64,000 nucleotides of DNA from Mytilus galloprovincialis (Eukaryota > Mollusca > Bivalvia > Mytilida > Mytilidae), in contig NC_134849.1 of NCBI RefSeq assembly GCF_965363235.1, forward strand, positions 14,968,863 through 15,032,862, written 5' to 3'. Made by a program: the position numbers and the translations under genes. Under the pieces are notes generated by a model, which saw only the letters and a program-made list of their open reading frames with translations, did no database searches and was not told the DNA's origin. This document shows, piece by piece, positions 31,740 to 42,421 of the stretch; position 1 is the stretch's first letter, and each line of letters begins with the position of its first letter.

Positions 31740-32745
31740 CAAACATGATTAAATCCGTTATGAGCTTGTCTCAATTCAGGAGACTGTGGTTCAGAGGTTG
31801 TCGTTGGTTCATCTCTGTCATATTTGTTTTTTCGTAATGTAATGAATAAGGCAGTTAGTTTTCTTAATTGAATTATTTCATATTTTTCATGTCTGGGCCT
31901 TTTATAGCCAACAAAATGGTATGGGTTTTTATATGACTGCAAAAATTGAAATCACATTGGCGTCGTCGTTGTCGTCGTCATCAGAAGACATTTGGTTTTC
32001 GCACTCTTAACTTTATTAAAAGTAAATAGAAATCTATGAAATTTAAACACAAGGTTTATGACCATAAAAGGAAGGTTGGGATTGATTTTGGGTGTTTTGG
32101 TCCAAACAGTTTAGGAATTAGGGGCCAAAAGGGGCCCAAATAAGCATTTTTCTTGGTTTTCGCACAATAACTTCAGTATAAGTAAACAGAAATCTATGAA
32201 ATTTTACCATAAGGTCTATGACAACAAAAGGAAGCTTGGGATTGATTTTGGGAGTTTTAGTCCCAACGGTTTAGGAATTAGGGGCCAAAAACAGGTCCCA
32301 AATAAGCATTTTTCTAGGTTTTTGCACAATAACTATAGTATCAGTTAAAAGAAATCTATGAAATTTTAACACAAGGTTTATGATCACAAAAGGAAAGTTT
32401 GGATTGATTTTGGGAGTTTTGGTCCCAACCAAATAGTGGCCAAAAGGGTCCAAAATTAAACGTTGTTTGATTTCATCAAAAAATTAATTATTGGGATTCT
32501 TTGATATAATATGCCAAATCTAACCGTGTATTCAGATTCTTAATTTTTGGTCCTGTTTTCAAATTCAAATTGGTCTACATTAAGGTCCAAAGGGTCCAAA
32601 ATTAAACTTAGCTTGATTTTAACAAAAATTGAATTCTTGGGGTTCTTTGATATGCTGAATCTAAACATGTACTTAGATTTTGATTATGGACCCAGTTTTC
32701 AAGTTGGTCCAAATAGGGGTCCAAAATTATTATATTAAGTACTGT
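31740..32745. repeat. R2 fragment followed by tandem R4-type units
   Basis: 31740-31915 is R2 in reverse (TGTCTGGGCCTTTTATAGCC). From 31935 the sequence is R4-like (TTTTTATATGACTGC, GTCGTCGTTGTCGTCGTCAT), then about three diverged units of roughly 160 bp. Each unit carries AGCATTTTTCT, GAAATCTATGAAATTT, GGGATTGATTTTGGG and GGAATTAGGGGCCAAAA. The inner units shorten to CCAAAATTAAACTT segments toward 32745. No gene. Confidence 0.6.
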
Positions 32746-32955
32746 CCAATAGCAAGAAATTTTCAATTGCACAGTATTACGCAATAGCAAGAAATCTTCA
32801 ATTGCACAGTATTGTGCATTAGCAAGAAATCTTCAATTGCACAGTATTGTGCAATAGCAAGAAATATCTAATTGCACAATATTGCACAATAGCAAGAAAT
32901 TTTCAATTGCAAAGTTTTGCGCATTAGCAAGAAATATTCAATTGCACAGTATTGT
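32746..32955 (+). repeat. Minisatellite, 35 bp x 6
   Basis: AGCAAGAAAT recurs exactly every 35 bp (32751, 32786, 32821, 32856, 32891, 32926), each followed by TTCAATTGCACAGTATTG or a close variant. CAATTG and TGCACA/TGTGCA make each unit partly palindromic. A single diverged unit occurs in R4 at 7800-7830. Confidence 0.95.
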
Positions 32956-33135
32956 CCCTTTTTCAATCAACTGACAACGCCATGGCCAAAAATGAAAATT
33001 ACAAACACAAACAATAGTACACGTGACACAATATAGAAAACTAAAGAATAAGCAACACGAACCCCACTAAAAACTAGGGGTGATCTCAGTTGCTCCCGGA
33101 AGGGTAAGCAGATCCTGCCCCACTTTTGGCACCTG
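32956..33135 (-). repeat. Dispersed repeat, family R3 (reverse)
   Basis: CTGACAACGCCATGGCCAAA, ACAAACAATAGTACACGTGA, and GGGTAAGCAGATCCTGCCCC mirror 10460-10620. Confidence 0.7.
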
Positions 33136-33620
33136 TCGTGTTGCTTACATGATAAAAAATCCGGTAAATAGTATAATTCGGTAGGTCACATTCATTAAAG
33201 GAAAAGGGGTTGTAGTTATGACGTAAGGAACATATCCGATTAAAAATGGATAAGTATCTCATTAATCAAAAATTCCATGCCATGCCATTTTTAAAGTGTG
33301 ATTATTCAATTATCAGACCAAATATTTCATCATTTTTTTTTTATTATTACTTGATAATCTAAGACTGTTCTTTTGATTTTTTTATTATCTTTTTGAAAAA
33401 AATAATAAATGATTATGTGATTTTATTGGCAAAACATGTTGTAAATTGATGATTTGGACACCCCAATGGAGGCCTCATAAAGGTGCATGAGATAGGTATT
33501 TCCATAGAAAAAAATGAATGTGTAATGTTTTAGGGTGAAACAATACAACATGTACCCCAAATATGTATTATTTGACATTGAGATTTGTTTACATTGTATG
33601 TGTAAGGATATAATATATAT
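33136..33620. other. AT-rich intergenic stretch
   Basis: Nothing supportable seen. The open frame on the minus strand at 33423-33752 runs into the palindromic TIR to the right and is an artefact. Confidence 0.4.
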
Positions 33621-34405
33621 GTTCCAGACCATATGAGTATTTGGACCGTACGCGTACGGTCCGGACCGTATACGTATACTCGTACGGTCCGACCATACGC
33701 GTACGGTCGGACCGTATGAGTATACGCGTATGGTCCAGTACGAGCTGACCATACATGTTATTAGATCATATGGGTTAAATTTCTAAAAATTAACGTTAAT
33801 CACAATCTTTATTTTCAGATTTTCTAATTTAATATTATTACAATTACACGGATAAAATGAACAAATGAACAAATGAAATAAAATATTTATTTAATTGTAT
33901 ATCTTAATCCTAATTTTGGTACTCTCAACCAATGTTACACTTGCTACCACAAGTAACGTACTAATATTTTTTACATTTACATTTTTGCAGTTCTGTATGT
34001 TCCTTAGCAAAAATATTTTTTGGTAAAGTTGCTAAATATTCTAAAACAATTGTCCTCCCACATTATATTTACTTCCGATATTTTCAATTTTAGTGATCAT
34101 AATTCAATCATTTTACTGAGTGATCGACATGTTTTAAAATACAAGAGATTAACAGATTCAATTAGCGTGAATTTTTTAAATCATTAAAATATATAGTTTT
34201 TTTTTTTTCAATTATAAAATTAAACTTTTTTATATCTATTTGAGAGTTAAGTTATATTGATCAGTTTATGGATCTAATTAACTTTGACAACTTCTTAATA
34301 TTAGTCAGACCGTACGCGTACGGTCCGACCGTATGAGTATTTTGAAAAAGTACGCATACGGTCCAGACCGTACGCGTACGGCCCAAATACTCATACGGTC
34401 TGGAA
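33621..34405. mobile_element. TIR element with CGTACGCGTACG palindromic ends
   Basis: 785 bp. The outer ends are inverted copies: GTTCCAGACCATATGAGTAT then TTGGACCGTACGCG at the left; at the right, CGTACGGCCCAAATACTC then ATACGGTCTGGAAC. Each end is about 110 bp of stacked palindromes. GGACCGTACGCGTACGGTCC (33643-33662) is a perfect 20-bp palindrome, and GACCGTACGCGTACGGTC (34308-34325) a perfect 18-bp one. The inside (about 33760-34300) is AT-rich and non-coding. CG-rich ends around an AT-rich core contrast strongly with the flanks. Confidence 0.85.
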
Positions 34406-35160
34406 CATATACAACACGTACGAGAAAACATTTCCAAAAATGAAATTGTTTACTTTTGAGTGTAAAGCTAAAGATGTCATGCAGATCATAGTTAGATCAA
34501 AGTGAAATGTAGCACACTATCTTTTTTTGCAAAATACCTTTTAAAGCAAAATATCAAGAATCTATGTAAATAAAAAAGGTTCAGCTTCAGAGAACCATAC
34601 ATGAGCATAACCAGAGAAAAGTTAATACTACAAAATGAAACCTAATATGTCACTCTTCTTTGACCAGGTAATCTGGGGGGGGGAGGCAGTTGATACCAAG
34701 AAAATTGGAAAGGAAATTGACATCAAAATGGCAAAAAACGAAATAACAAATAATTAAATCACTACATAGATAAATAAGGACGAAGTTACACAAACCCACC
34801 AAACAGGTGATTATTCTATTTGCTCTGGATGGGTGAGTCTTTGAAGATCCTGTTCAAATCGTCGTCTTATTCTTATAAAATATGTTAAAGGTGATTATGC
34901 ATTGTGTAATAATGGATTGGTAATTTATATTTATCAAAGACATCACCAAATTCTTAAACCATTGTCAAGTAATTTTTTTAGTCGTAAAACTTGTAATTGA
35001 ATCAATTGGAAGCATGTGATAGTAGACGATTCACTCAAACAAACATGGCCCTGTACATTTATGTTTTAATTATTTAAAAGTAAGACACGCAAAATTCTTG
35101 AACCATGTTATATGAATTTTCAACTCGTATGAGAGATGGGAAAATAAAACAACTGGAAGC
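34406..35160. other. Intergenic stretch
   Basis: AT-rich, with a G9-10 tract near 34675. No gene, RNA or clear repeat structure seen. Confidence 0.4.
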
Positions 35161-35438
35161 TTCTGATAGTCATGGTCTTTTGACTTTGAAACGTTTGCTT
35201 ATTTTACTTATATTAGTTTGTGATTAGGTCAGTTTATGCTGAACAACTAGTAGTAGCTCAATGATATATGATATACAGTTGTATAAGCTTTGGCAAATCA
35301 TATTTCCATGGAGATTATTTGGCTCCGCCCCTTTGTCATGGGCTATTGACTTTCAAACTTTTACTCAGTTAACATGTATTAGTTTGTGATTAGGTCTGAT
35401 GAAGGAGAACCATTAGTGGTAGACCAATATTATTTGAT

Positions 35439-37435
35439 AGGCACTGGCTACGGTTACATGGAAATGTAACAATAATAAAAATAGTATTGTTACATTGGGG
35501 GCTAAATGCCGGAATGCATGGTTGGATAAGGAACCGATTAATTACGAATGTAACAATAATTATTGAGGCTACGGTTACATTGCGTTATTGTTACATGAAA
35601 AACAGCAATGATCGATGGGCATAGTAATATGTACTAAATAATAAAAGTTGAAGACATTATCTTATATTTACAATACATACTAGTATAACATACAATTTTT
35701 TGATTTTTTTTTTATAGTACGTCCTCCATGGATTCTGAAATCGGACTCGGACATCTCTTAAGGGCATACGATACAGTTTTGATCCCGTATTTACAGTTTG
35801 ATGAAAATTTCTATATAGGCTAATCTTTGCCTGATTAAATCAAATATGTAATAAAAAATATACCTTCATGTGCTACTTTTTGAGTTAAATGAGGTCGAAA
35901 TTTTGTATATTTACTAAAAATTCGGGTTTCTGGCCGTATTTTCCATTTCGAAAGAAATCCGTAACTTTTTTGTTTTAGAAGATAAACACAAATTGTTTTT
36001 TGTTAAATAATTTGTAATTTTTGTATTTTATAAGTATCCTAAAAAATTATGTCTTTTTCACTAAAAAATAAGTCATATTTATCAAATTGTCATAAATTGA
36101 GAAAAAAACGTAATTTTTTGCCGTATACTTATCAAAATTAAAAAAATTGCACTATTTACAGTTTTATAAAATTTGGCCCACATAATCTCCCTGCAAAATG
36201 AAACAAAATGTCTTTTTAAAAAAGAGGGGTCCATGAACTCGTTTTCAAGTAAAATCAGTTTGAAGATAAAAATCAGTCGAAAACTGCATCTTTTCCCGAT
36301 AAGTCACCGTTTGACGTCGCGAAAATAACATTTTACGTTAGCAACGTCATTACCTTCCCTGTAACTGTATCGTATGCCCTTAAACTGAGTTTTACTATGC
36401 GTAGTGTTGTGCGGTTTTTTTTTCTACATTGGCTAGAGGTATAGGAGAGGGTTGAGATCTCCTAAACATGTTTAACCCCGCCGCAATTTTGTGCCTTTCT
36501 CAAGTCAGGAGCCTTTGCATGGCCTTTGTTAGTCTTGTATGATTTTTTAGTGTTAGTTTTTTGTGTATAATTCGGAGTTTAATATGACGTCCATTATCAC
36601 TGAACTAGTATACATATTTGTTTAGGGGCCAGCTGAAGGACGCCTCCGACGGATGCGGGAGTTTCTCGCTACATTGAAGACCCATTGGTGACCTTCGGCT
36701 GTTGTCTGCTCTATGTTCGGGTTGTTGTCGCTTTGACACATTCCCCATTTCCATTCTCAATTTTATACATGTATACAGAAGTTCACAGTGCTAGTTCACA
36801 GTTAGCAAACTTTGTATGTATCAATTTTTGGTAAGTGCGTTTGTATAGCTGTATGAAATTTGTGTCTTGATATTGTTTCAGTTTAGTTTCAAACGCATCC
36901 CATGCAAGTTTTAAATTTTTCACCCAAACAATATTGGTAATAAGAATCTCTTTATATTTTGTTCAAAGTATAATGACAGTAATACGAGTAGGTGTGCAGT
37001 TAAATACTTAAAAGTGAACAGTTTTCTCAGCCCGAGTTTTCAACAACAAACCATTGAACTATATTTTTCGCCTTTGGCACTACTAATTTGAAGTAGTATC
37101 TTTAAGAACATCAAATCCATTAATACCTTAAACTATTTAAACACCATTTGTTGAATAATAATCACGATTTATTATTTATTATTATAACAAGTATTCTTTA
37201 GTAGACATGAATGAATTAAGCAACAAAACCATATAGAAGATTTAAGTTTAATAAATCTAGCGTACATTGCTGTTTTTCATGTAACAATAACGCAATATAA
37301 CCGTAGCCTCAATAATTATTGTTACATTCGTAATTAATCGATTCCTTACCCAACTTTGCATTCCGGCAATTAGTCTCCAATGTAACAATAATATTTTTAT
37401 TATTGTTACATTTCCATGTAACCGTAGCCAGTGCC
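35439..37435. mobile_element. Mutator-like element, non-autonomous, 171-bp TIRs
   Basis: 1997 bp. The left TIR (35439-35610) and right TIR (37265-37435) start GGCACTGGCTACGGTTACAT and match over about 171 bp with few differences. A perfect 9-bp target duplication TATTTGATA flanks it (35430-35438, 37436-37444). Long TIRs with 9-bp duplications are the mark of Mutator-like elements (MULEs). No transposase frame. The inside was filled later or captured: a TTAA element (35758-36383), an R2 piece (about 36425-36590) and another dispersed repeat (36600-36770). Each TIR holds GGCTACGGTTACAT twice and several GTAACAATA words. Confidence 0.85.
35758..36383. mobile_element. TTAA-flanked TIR element 1 (piggyBac-type)
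   Basis: TTAA (35758-35761), then GGGCATACGATACAGTT; at the right, AACTGTATCGTATGCCC, then TTAA (36380-36383). Sequence outside the TTAA is unrelated on the two sides, so TTAA is the target duplication. 626 bp, no transposase; nested inside the Mutator-like element. Confidence 0.8.
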
Positions 37436-37651
37436 TATTTGATATTCAGTTGTATAAGCATTATCTATTTAGTCTGACCCTTTCAGTCGTGGTGTATCGA
37501 CTTCGAAACTTTTGCTTAGTTTACATGTATTAGTTTGTGGTTATATCAATTTGAGATGAACTGCTAATGTTAAGGCAATGATATTTGGTATGCAAATTTA
37601 TTGACATTTGCAACTATCGTTTGCATGAAAATTATATAGCCCCAGTCCCAT

Positions 37652-38036
37652 TTAAGGATGTTTGCGCCTCCATTTTTTGATTTTTTGCCAGATTTTCGGA
37701 ATCCTCTGGTTTTATCCATGTATTGTCATTAAAAAATTTTGCCCACTAACCCCTAGTTTTATTTTCATAATTTTATTACATAAAGTTTAAAAAGCCATAA
37801 TTCAAAATTTTATAAAATTCTATTATTTTTTCGTAGTTTTTGAAACAAATAAGGTGCCAATGTTAAATATATGAAAAAAAATTTCTCGCCAAATTTTCAA
37901 TGGCTTATATCTCGAAAATTAGCACACGGACCCTCCATTTTTTCTACTTTTTGAGTTTCTTTATTAATATACTATCAATTCATAATAGTCTTTTAAAAAG
38001 CTTGTTATTTTTTAACAGATTGGCGAACATCCTTAA
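37652..38036. mobile_element. TTAA-flanked TIR element 2 (piggyBac-type)
   Basis: TTAA, GGATGTTTGCG at the left; GGCGAACATCC, TTAA at the right. 385 bp, AT-rich inside. It splits a unit of the tandem block cleanly, which supports a real insertion. The 63-codon frame at 37900 is noise. Confidence 0.75.
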
Positions 38037-38317
38037 TAGTTCACTGACTTGGAAACTTTTGCATTGTTTATTCATTGATGTTTTTGTTTAGGTTTGTTTA
38101 AAGGGGACGACTTATAATAAGTCAATGATATTTGGTATGCAGTTGTATTAGCATTGGCACACCTCCTTTACATGGATATTGTTAAGCCATGTACCTCAAT
38201 CATGGTTGATTGAATATATGTAACTTTAGTATTACAATTTTAATTTCAACATTTGCATATTCATAATGACAAGAAGGCGAGACATATCTCTGTGATAACA
38301 TTTTTTTTTGTCATGAT

Positions 38318-38390
38318 AATATATGCCATTGTCAGTTTCTTTTCGACTAGTTAGTTTGAATAACCCTTTGATATATTTCGCCTCGCTTGC
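38318..38390 (+). repeat. Dispersed repeat, family R3 (tail only)
   Basis: ATGCCATTGTCAGTTTCTTT, then TTTGAATAACCCTTTGATAT: one diverged copy of the unit expanded at 15711. Confidence 0.5.
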
Positions 38391-38587
38391 CAATTGCTAT
38401 TTAAATCTGTTGCCTAATTGTTCAATGAGTGCGAGTATGACTACTTTTTATGCCAAAGATAAGTTTTTATGATAATAAATTTTATAAACAAATACACGTG
38501 TCTGATTGATACAAGATACACACATGTGGGCAGTATTTTGTGGTTAATCAATAGTATCATTTGATAGCTTTGTTACCATTGACCAGC

Positions 38588-39843
38588 CAGAGCTCCAGAT
38601 AAGGGCAGAAATTGGGTTTTTTACCCACCATTTTCTTATATAATTGGATGATAAAGTTTTTTAATTGCATTATCAATTCCAATTCACCCCTCATGTTAAT
38701 ATCAAATTGGGTTTTTCACCACCAAGCTCCTGAATGTATTGGGTTTTTTCATCAACACAATATTGAATATTTAGGCAATATCAACCCCAGATTTTTTTCC
38801 ATCTTAAATATATTTCTTTCTTTGTTTAGCTGTTTTATTTGGTTTAGGGTTAGGGTTAGGGTTATTTGCTAGCTGTTTTATTTGGTTTATTCACTGAGGA
38901 GCAATTGTAGGTTTAATTTGTGTCCCGTTCCAAACCTTCTGCCAGTTTTGTATTTTCTCACAAAAACGGATATGTGTATTCACAGGCACTCGTCTTGCAC
39001 CTTTATATAATAAATTCTGAGACCAGTGCCTGTGTGTGTTTTCATTAATTAACCGTAAAATGAAAAAAAAAAAAATACTACATAAACTCTTAGACTAATT
39101 ATACTTGAATGATTTTGGTGTATTCAATTTATATAAATCTGGGTTTAGTTGTCTTTTATTAGAACTTTTGGTTTCTCATGCTTAATCATGTCATAATTGA
39201 TTTGACCTTTCACTTTTTCCAACTGATTTCGTTTTTGACGAAACCCCGTGTTTATTAGCAATGTTCTCGTTAGAATGTACGCACACACGCCCGTGCTTTC
39301 GATGGACGCTTCCTAAAACACTGGCTGAGTCTTGTTATCATAACTTTCCCTCAGCTTTTCAAAAGAAGCAGAAAACATGCTTCTATTTAATATTTTTACC
39401 GGACATTCACTTTCGTTTTAATTCAATGTATGGTATGATAAATCTCGAGCAATGCAAAAAAAATATGACTAAATGACACACGCTAATTGGATAAACGCAG
39501 AGAAGACCGAAATGTTTTCAAAAACACGTGTACCTATTGAGCAACGGAAAACTCCAACAGGGACCCATTTCAGCTACTTGATGCAGGGATCTATTTTTAG
39601 AACGAAAGGAAATTTCCAATTATAAATATTATCAACATAGATTTACGCGACGACTGTAAACAGATAAGGGTAAATAACGCAATCAGTAGCCAATTAAAGG
39701 GTTGAGAACTCATGGTTTGGGCATATAATTGGGTTTTCCTTTGAATTAATTGGGTTATTGAACCCTGCAATGGGCAATTGCATTGGGTTTTTTATTATTT
39801 GTATTGCGTGATCACGCAAATACGCAGCTTATCTGGAGCTCTG
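38588..39843 (+). mobile_element. 1.25-kb TIR element, CAGAGCTCCAGATAAG ends, copy A
   Basis: 1256 bp, with TIRs CAGAGCTCCAGATAAG and CTTATCTGGAGCTCTG and a possible 5-bp duplication CCAGC. It is more than 90 percent identical by eye to 45866-47113, which is inverted. hAT elements often start CAG-A/G-G, but the 8-bp duplication expected for hAT is not seen. Two short frames (38612-38872 and 39261-39476) exist in both copies with few changes; neither resembles a transposase. A telomere-type tract lies at 38844-38864. Confidence 0.85.
38844..38864 (+). repeat. Internal telomere-type tract (TTAGGG)3
   Basis: Three TTAGGG units plus TTA inside copy A. The same tract is at the same place in copy B (46835-46855, as TAACCC). 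It belongs to the element and is not a chance interstitial telomere. Confidence 0.9.
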
Positions 39844-40396
39844 CCAGCAATACAAAAACAGTTAAAAAATGAGGTAGATTAGGGATTAATGGAAAAGATA
39901 ACGAGTTTCAAATAAAAATACATTTCTATATTGGAGCTGCCAGGAATAAAAACAAAACAACAATTTGGAGATTTAGACAGAATCAAAAATATAAATTTAC
40001 AGATATTAAACCAATTAATATTTCTGATGTTTATACTAGAAATTCTTGGGGAAGATGTTTAAAAATGAATTCTTTTTAAAAGAAAATATAAATAAGTTAT
40101 TTCATTTCCAAACTGCAAACATGAAAACATCTGCTTTGTGTAAAACACCATATTGTCATCGTGTACAATCATAAGGCTAGAATTCCTCATAAGGATCATC
40201 TAGACTGACCAACTGATCATTTTGTGCACACGTGCATTACTAACTTTTTACATAAAATGCATTATTTAATGTAGTAAATATATAAAATCGATAGTAAAAA
40301 AAGTATATGCAATATGTGTAATCAAACTTTTCAGATCATTTATAGTAAAGGTTTATCTTGTGCTCCTCAACTTTGTACTTGTTTGGCTCCATAACT

Positions 40397-40460
40397 ATTT
40401 TGATCTGAGCGTCGCTGATGAGTCCTATGTAGACGAAACTGGCGTCTGGCGTATCAAATT
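40397..40460 (+). ncRNA. Hammerhead-ribozyme-like repeat, copy 3 (core intact)
   Basis: CTGATGA (40415-40421), stem GTC / GAC (40422-40424, 40432-40434) around a 7-base loop, and GAAA (40435-40438) reproduce the hammerhead core exactly. An outer stem TTTGAT / ATCAAA encloses it, and GCGTA before the outer strand could be the NUH cleavage site. The small stem III is imperfect here (ACTGG / GGCGT), and the outer stem has a roughly 10-base bulge (CTGAGCGTCG) next to the core, which is atypical. Activity is uncertain. Confidence 0.45.
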
Positions 40461-41006
40461 ATAATCCTGGTACCTTTGATTACTATTTGACCATATCAGT
40501 AGCAACTGACTTACAGCAAGGTCAATAATGACATAACATCTACCGCCAGAACTGATGCTTAAGGTATGCGTTTTCTATATATATTTAGATTTGCTGGAAT
40601 GAAATGCATCCTTACTGGTCAAAACCTAATTAATTTATGGTTAAAGGCGAATCCTGAAGTATCCCCATGGTACATGTGTGAATTATATTGAGGTTAATGG
40701 AGTACAAGTAGGAAAATCCTTATTTATTCAATTGTGACATATTCATTTTTGTCATGAAAATGTAGTTTTAATTGAGTTTAGCACCTATATGGATGCCCTT
40801 ACATGCCTGATGTTCACACAAGTTGTTTCTTAACCAGTTATCTTCAAACGAGTGTCTCAGATTTCCAAAACTATCAATAAAACAGATTGTAGACCCAATT
40901 AAATATAGTGATCCCTTATGCATTGAGGTTGCAAACTTCATTGAAGGTTTATGGGATAATGAAATACAATATAAAACATCTGACACACCCTTTTTGAGGT
41001 CAAACT

Positions 41007-42421
41007 GTCGTGTACATGTTGTTATTTTATACAAGTAATTACTTGTATGAAGATACAAGTAATTACTTGTATGAAGCCATCATACAGGTTATTACTTGCA
41101 CCAATACAATTGTACAAGTAATTACTTGTACAACTTTTACTGAGAAAAAGATAATAACTTGTACAAATCATTATTTTACCATGGCTAATTTGATGTTCAC
41201 ATCAAATCGTTTCCCTTTAAATATATAGGAGGAGCCAAAAAATTCTAGAATTAAATTTTTTTTCTTAGCATGAAGTTTGGGTTTATATGACTTCAAAAAA
41301 GTAATTGCCGGAGAAAAAATCATATGGATTTGCACTTTTTTTTTTGCTACAGCCCTTTTTTGATGATTTTCCAATTTTTCATAAAGTTTTACATATTTAG
41401 GGGCTATTTTCATTAAAAGAAATCAGTTTCACAATTAAACTTTTGTTCATACTTTCAATAAACATAAAGTTGACCAATCTTAACAAATTTAACTTACAAA
41501 AACTATAGGTAGGTGTTAATTTCAGAAAGTTTTATCGTATTTTGATCATTTTTTGTACCCCTCACCCATTTTTTTTTTAAATTGGGTAGAAAAGAAACTG
41601 TCTGATGAAATAATTAACTTATGTCATGACAATAAATCTTCTATTAATTAAGTATTAACAAGCCAAATATACAGGTAGACTATAATTTTTGTAAAGGAAG
41701 GCAAATTAAGTTAACAATGACTACATGTACATAAAATATTAAACTTATATCTTGCCATAGTTTTAAAACATTTGATTTTTCTACATTTTACACAAGTATT
41801 CCCCATTCAAAAGTTTAAAAAAAACAAATTGAAATAGATGTTATTGCTTTGTTTCATAGAAAGAATGACCAGCGTAGATTCAAGTATCTTATCTTATGAA
41901 GGGATACACCCTATTTTGTAAAACATCACACTGATTCAAACTAAACATTATCTGAAACTGACATTATCGAGATGATTGATTTCTTGATTGATCACTTATT
42001 TGTTATTTTTACACACGCTGAGTGATATTTACTAAGAAAAAAATAAACAGACATGTAAATATGACAAATGACAACAAATCTCAAACTAACAAAGCTAAAG
42101 AAAGGAGTGATTGAATAAAACATTTAAAACAGAAAAAGTTACAAATACAACTCAAAAACAGTGAGTTGTACAAGTTATTATCTTTTTCTCCACAAAAATT
42201 GTGCAAGTAATTAATTGCATTGTATAGTTATATTATATTGTACAAGTAATAACTTGTATGATGGCATTACACCAGTTATTACTTGTATAGTTATATTTGT
42301 TCATGTAATGATGGCATCATACAAAAAAATCGAAAACAACACGTTTAATAATTTACAAGTAATTACTTTGTATTTTTTTGTACAAGTAATAACCTGTACA
42401 AAATAATAATATGTACACGAC
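41007..42421. mobile_element. TIR element, GTCGTGTACAT ends, rich in TACAAGTAATTACTTGTA
   Basis: 1415 bp. Left end GTCGTGTACATGTTGTTATT, right end AATAATAATATGTACACGAC. Both ends hold repeated palindromes such as TACAAGTAATTACTTGTA (18 bp, perfect), in about 170-250 bp of sequence. The middle is AT-rich and non-coding. No target duplication recognised. Confidence 0.7.

Larger units (their letters stand above)
35161..38180. repeat. Diverged tandem repeat block (about 190 bp units), interrupted by insertions
   Basis: Units carry TTACATGTATTAGTTTGTG, then a TGAT/GAACTGCTA segment, CAATGATATTTGGTATGCA, GTTGTATAAGC and CATGGAGATTATTTGGC. They occur at about 35161-35330, 35331-35438 plus 37445-37600, 37601-37651 plus 38037-38100, and 38100-38180. 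One unit is split by the 35439-37435 element and another by the 37652-38036 element, which shows the order of events. Confidence 0.6.

Noticed and set aside
32746-32955. CRISPR-like regular repeat
   Set aside because: Units are contiguous, with no unique spacers, in an animal genome: a minisatellite.
38588-39843. hAT assignment for the 1.25-kb inverted pair
   Set aside because: The CAG start fits, but neither copy shows an 8-bp duplication and no transposase is present; left unassigned.
40768-41006. Minus-strand frame (LYLIGSTICFIDSFGN and on) faintly like an NHL/TRIM-type repeat
   Set aside because: The likeness is only a general beta-propeller pattern. The frame runs into a TIR element, and the other strand is also open. 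Too weak for a pseudogene call.
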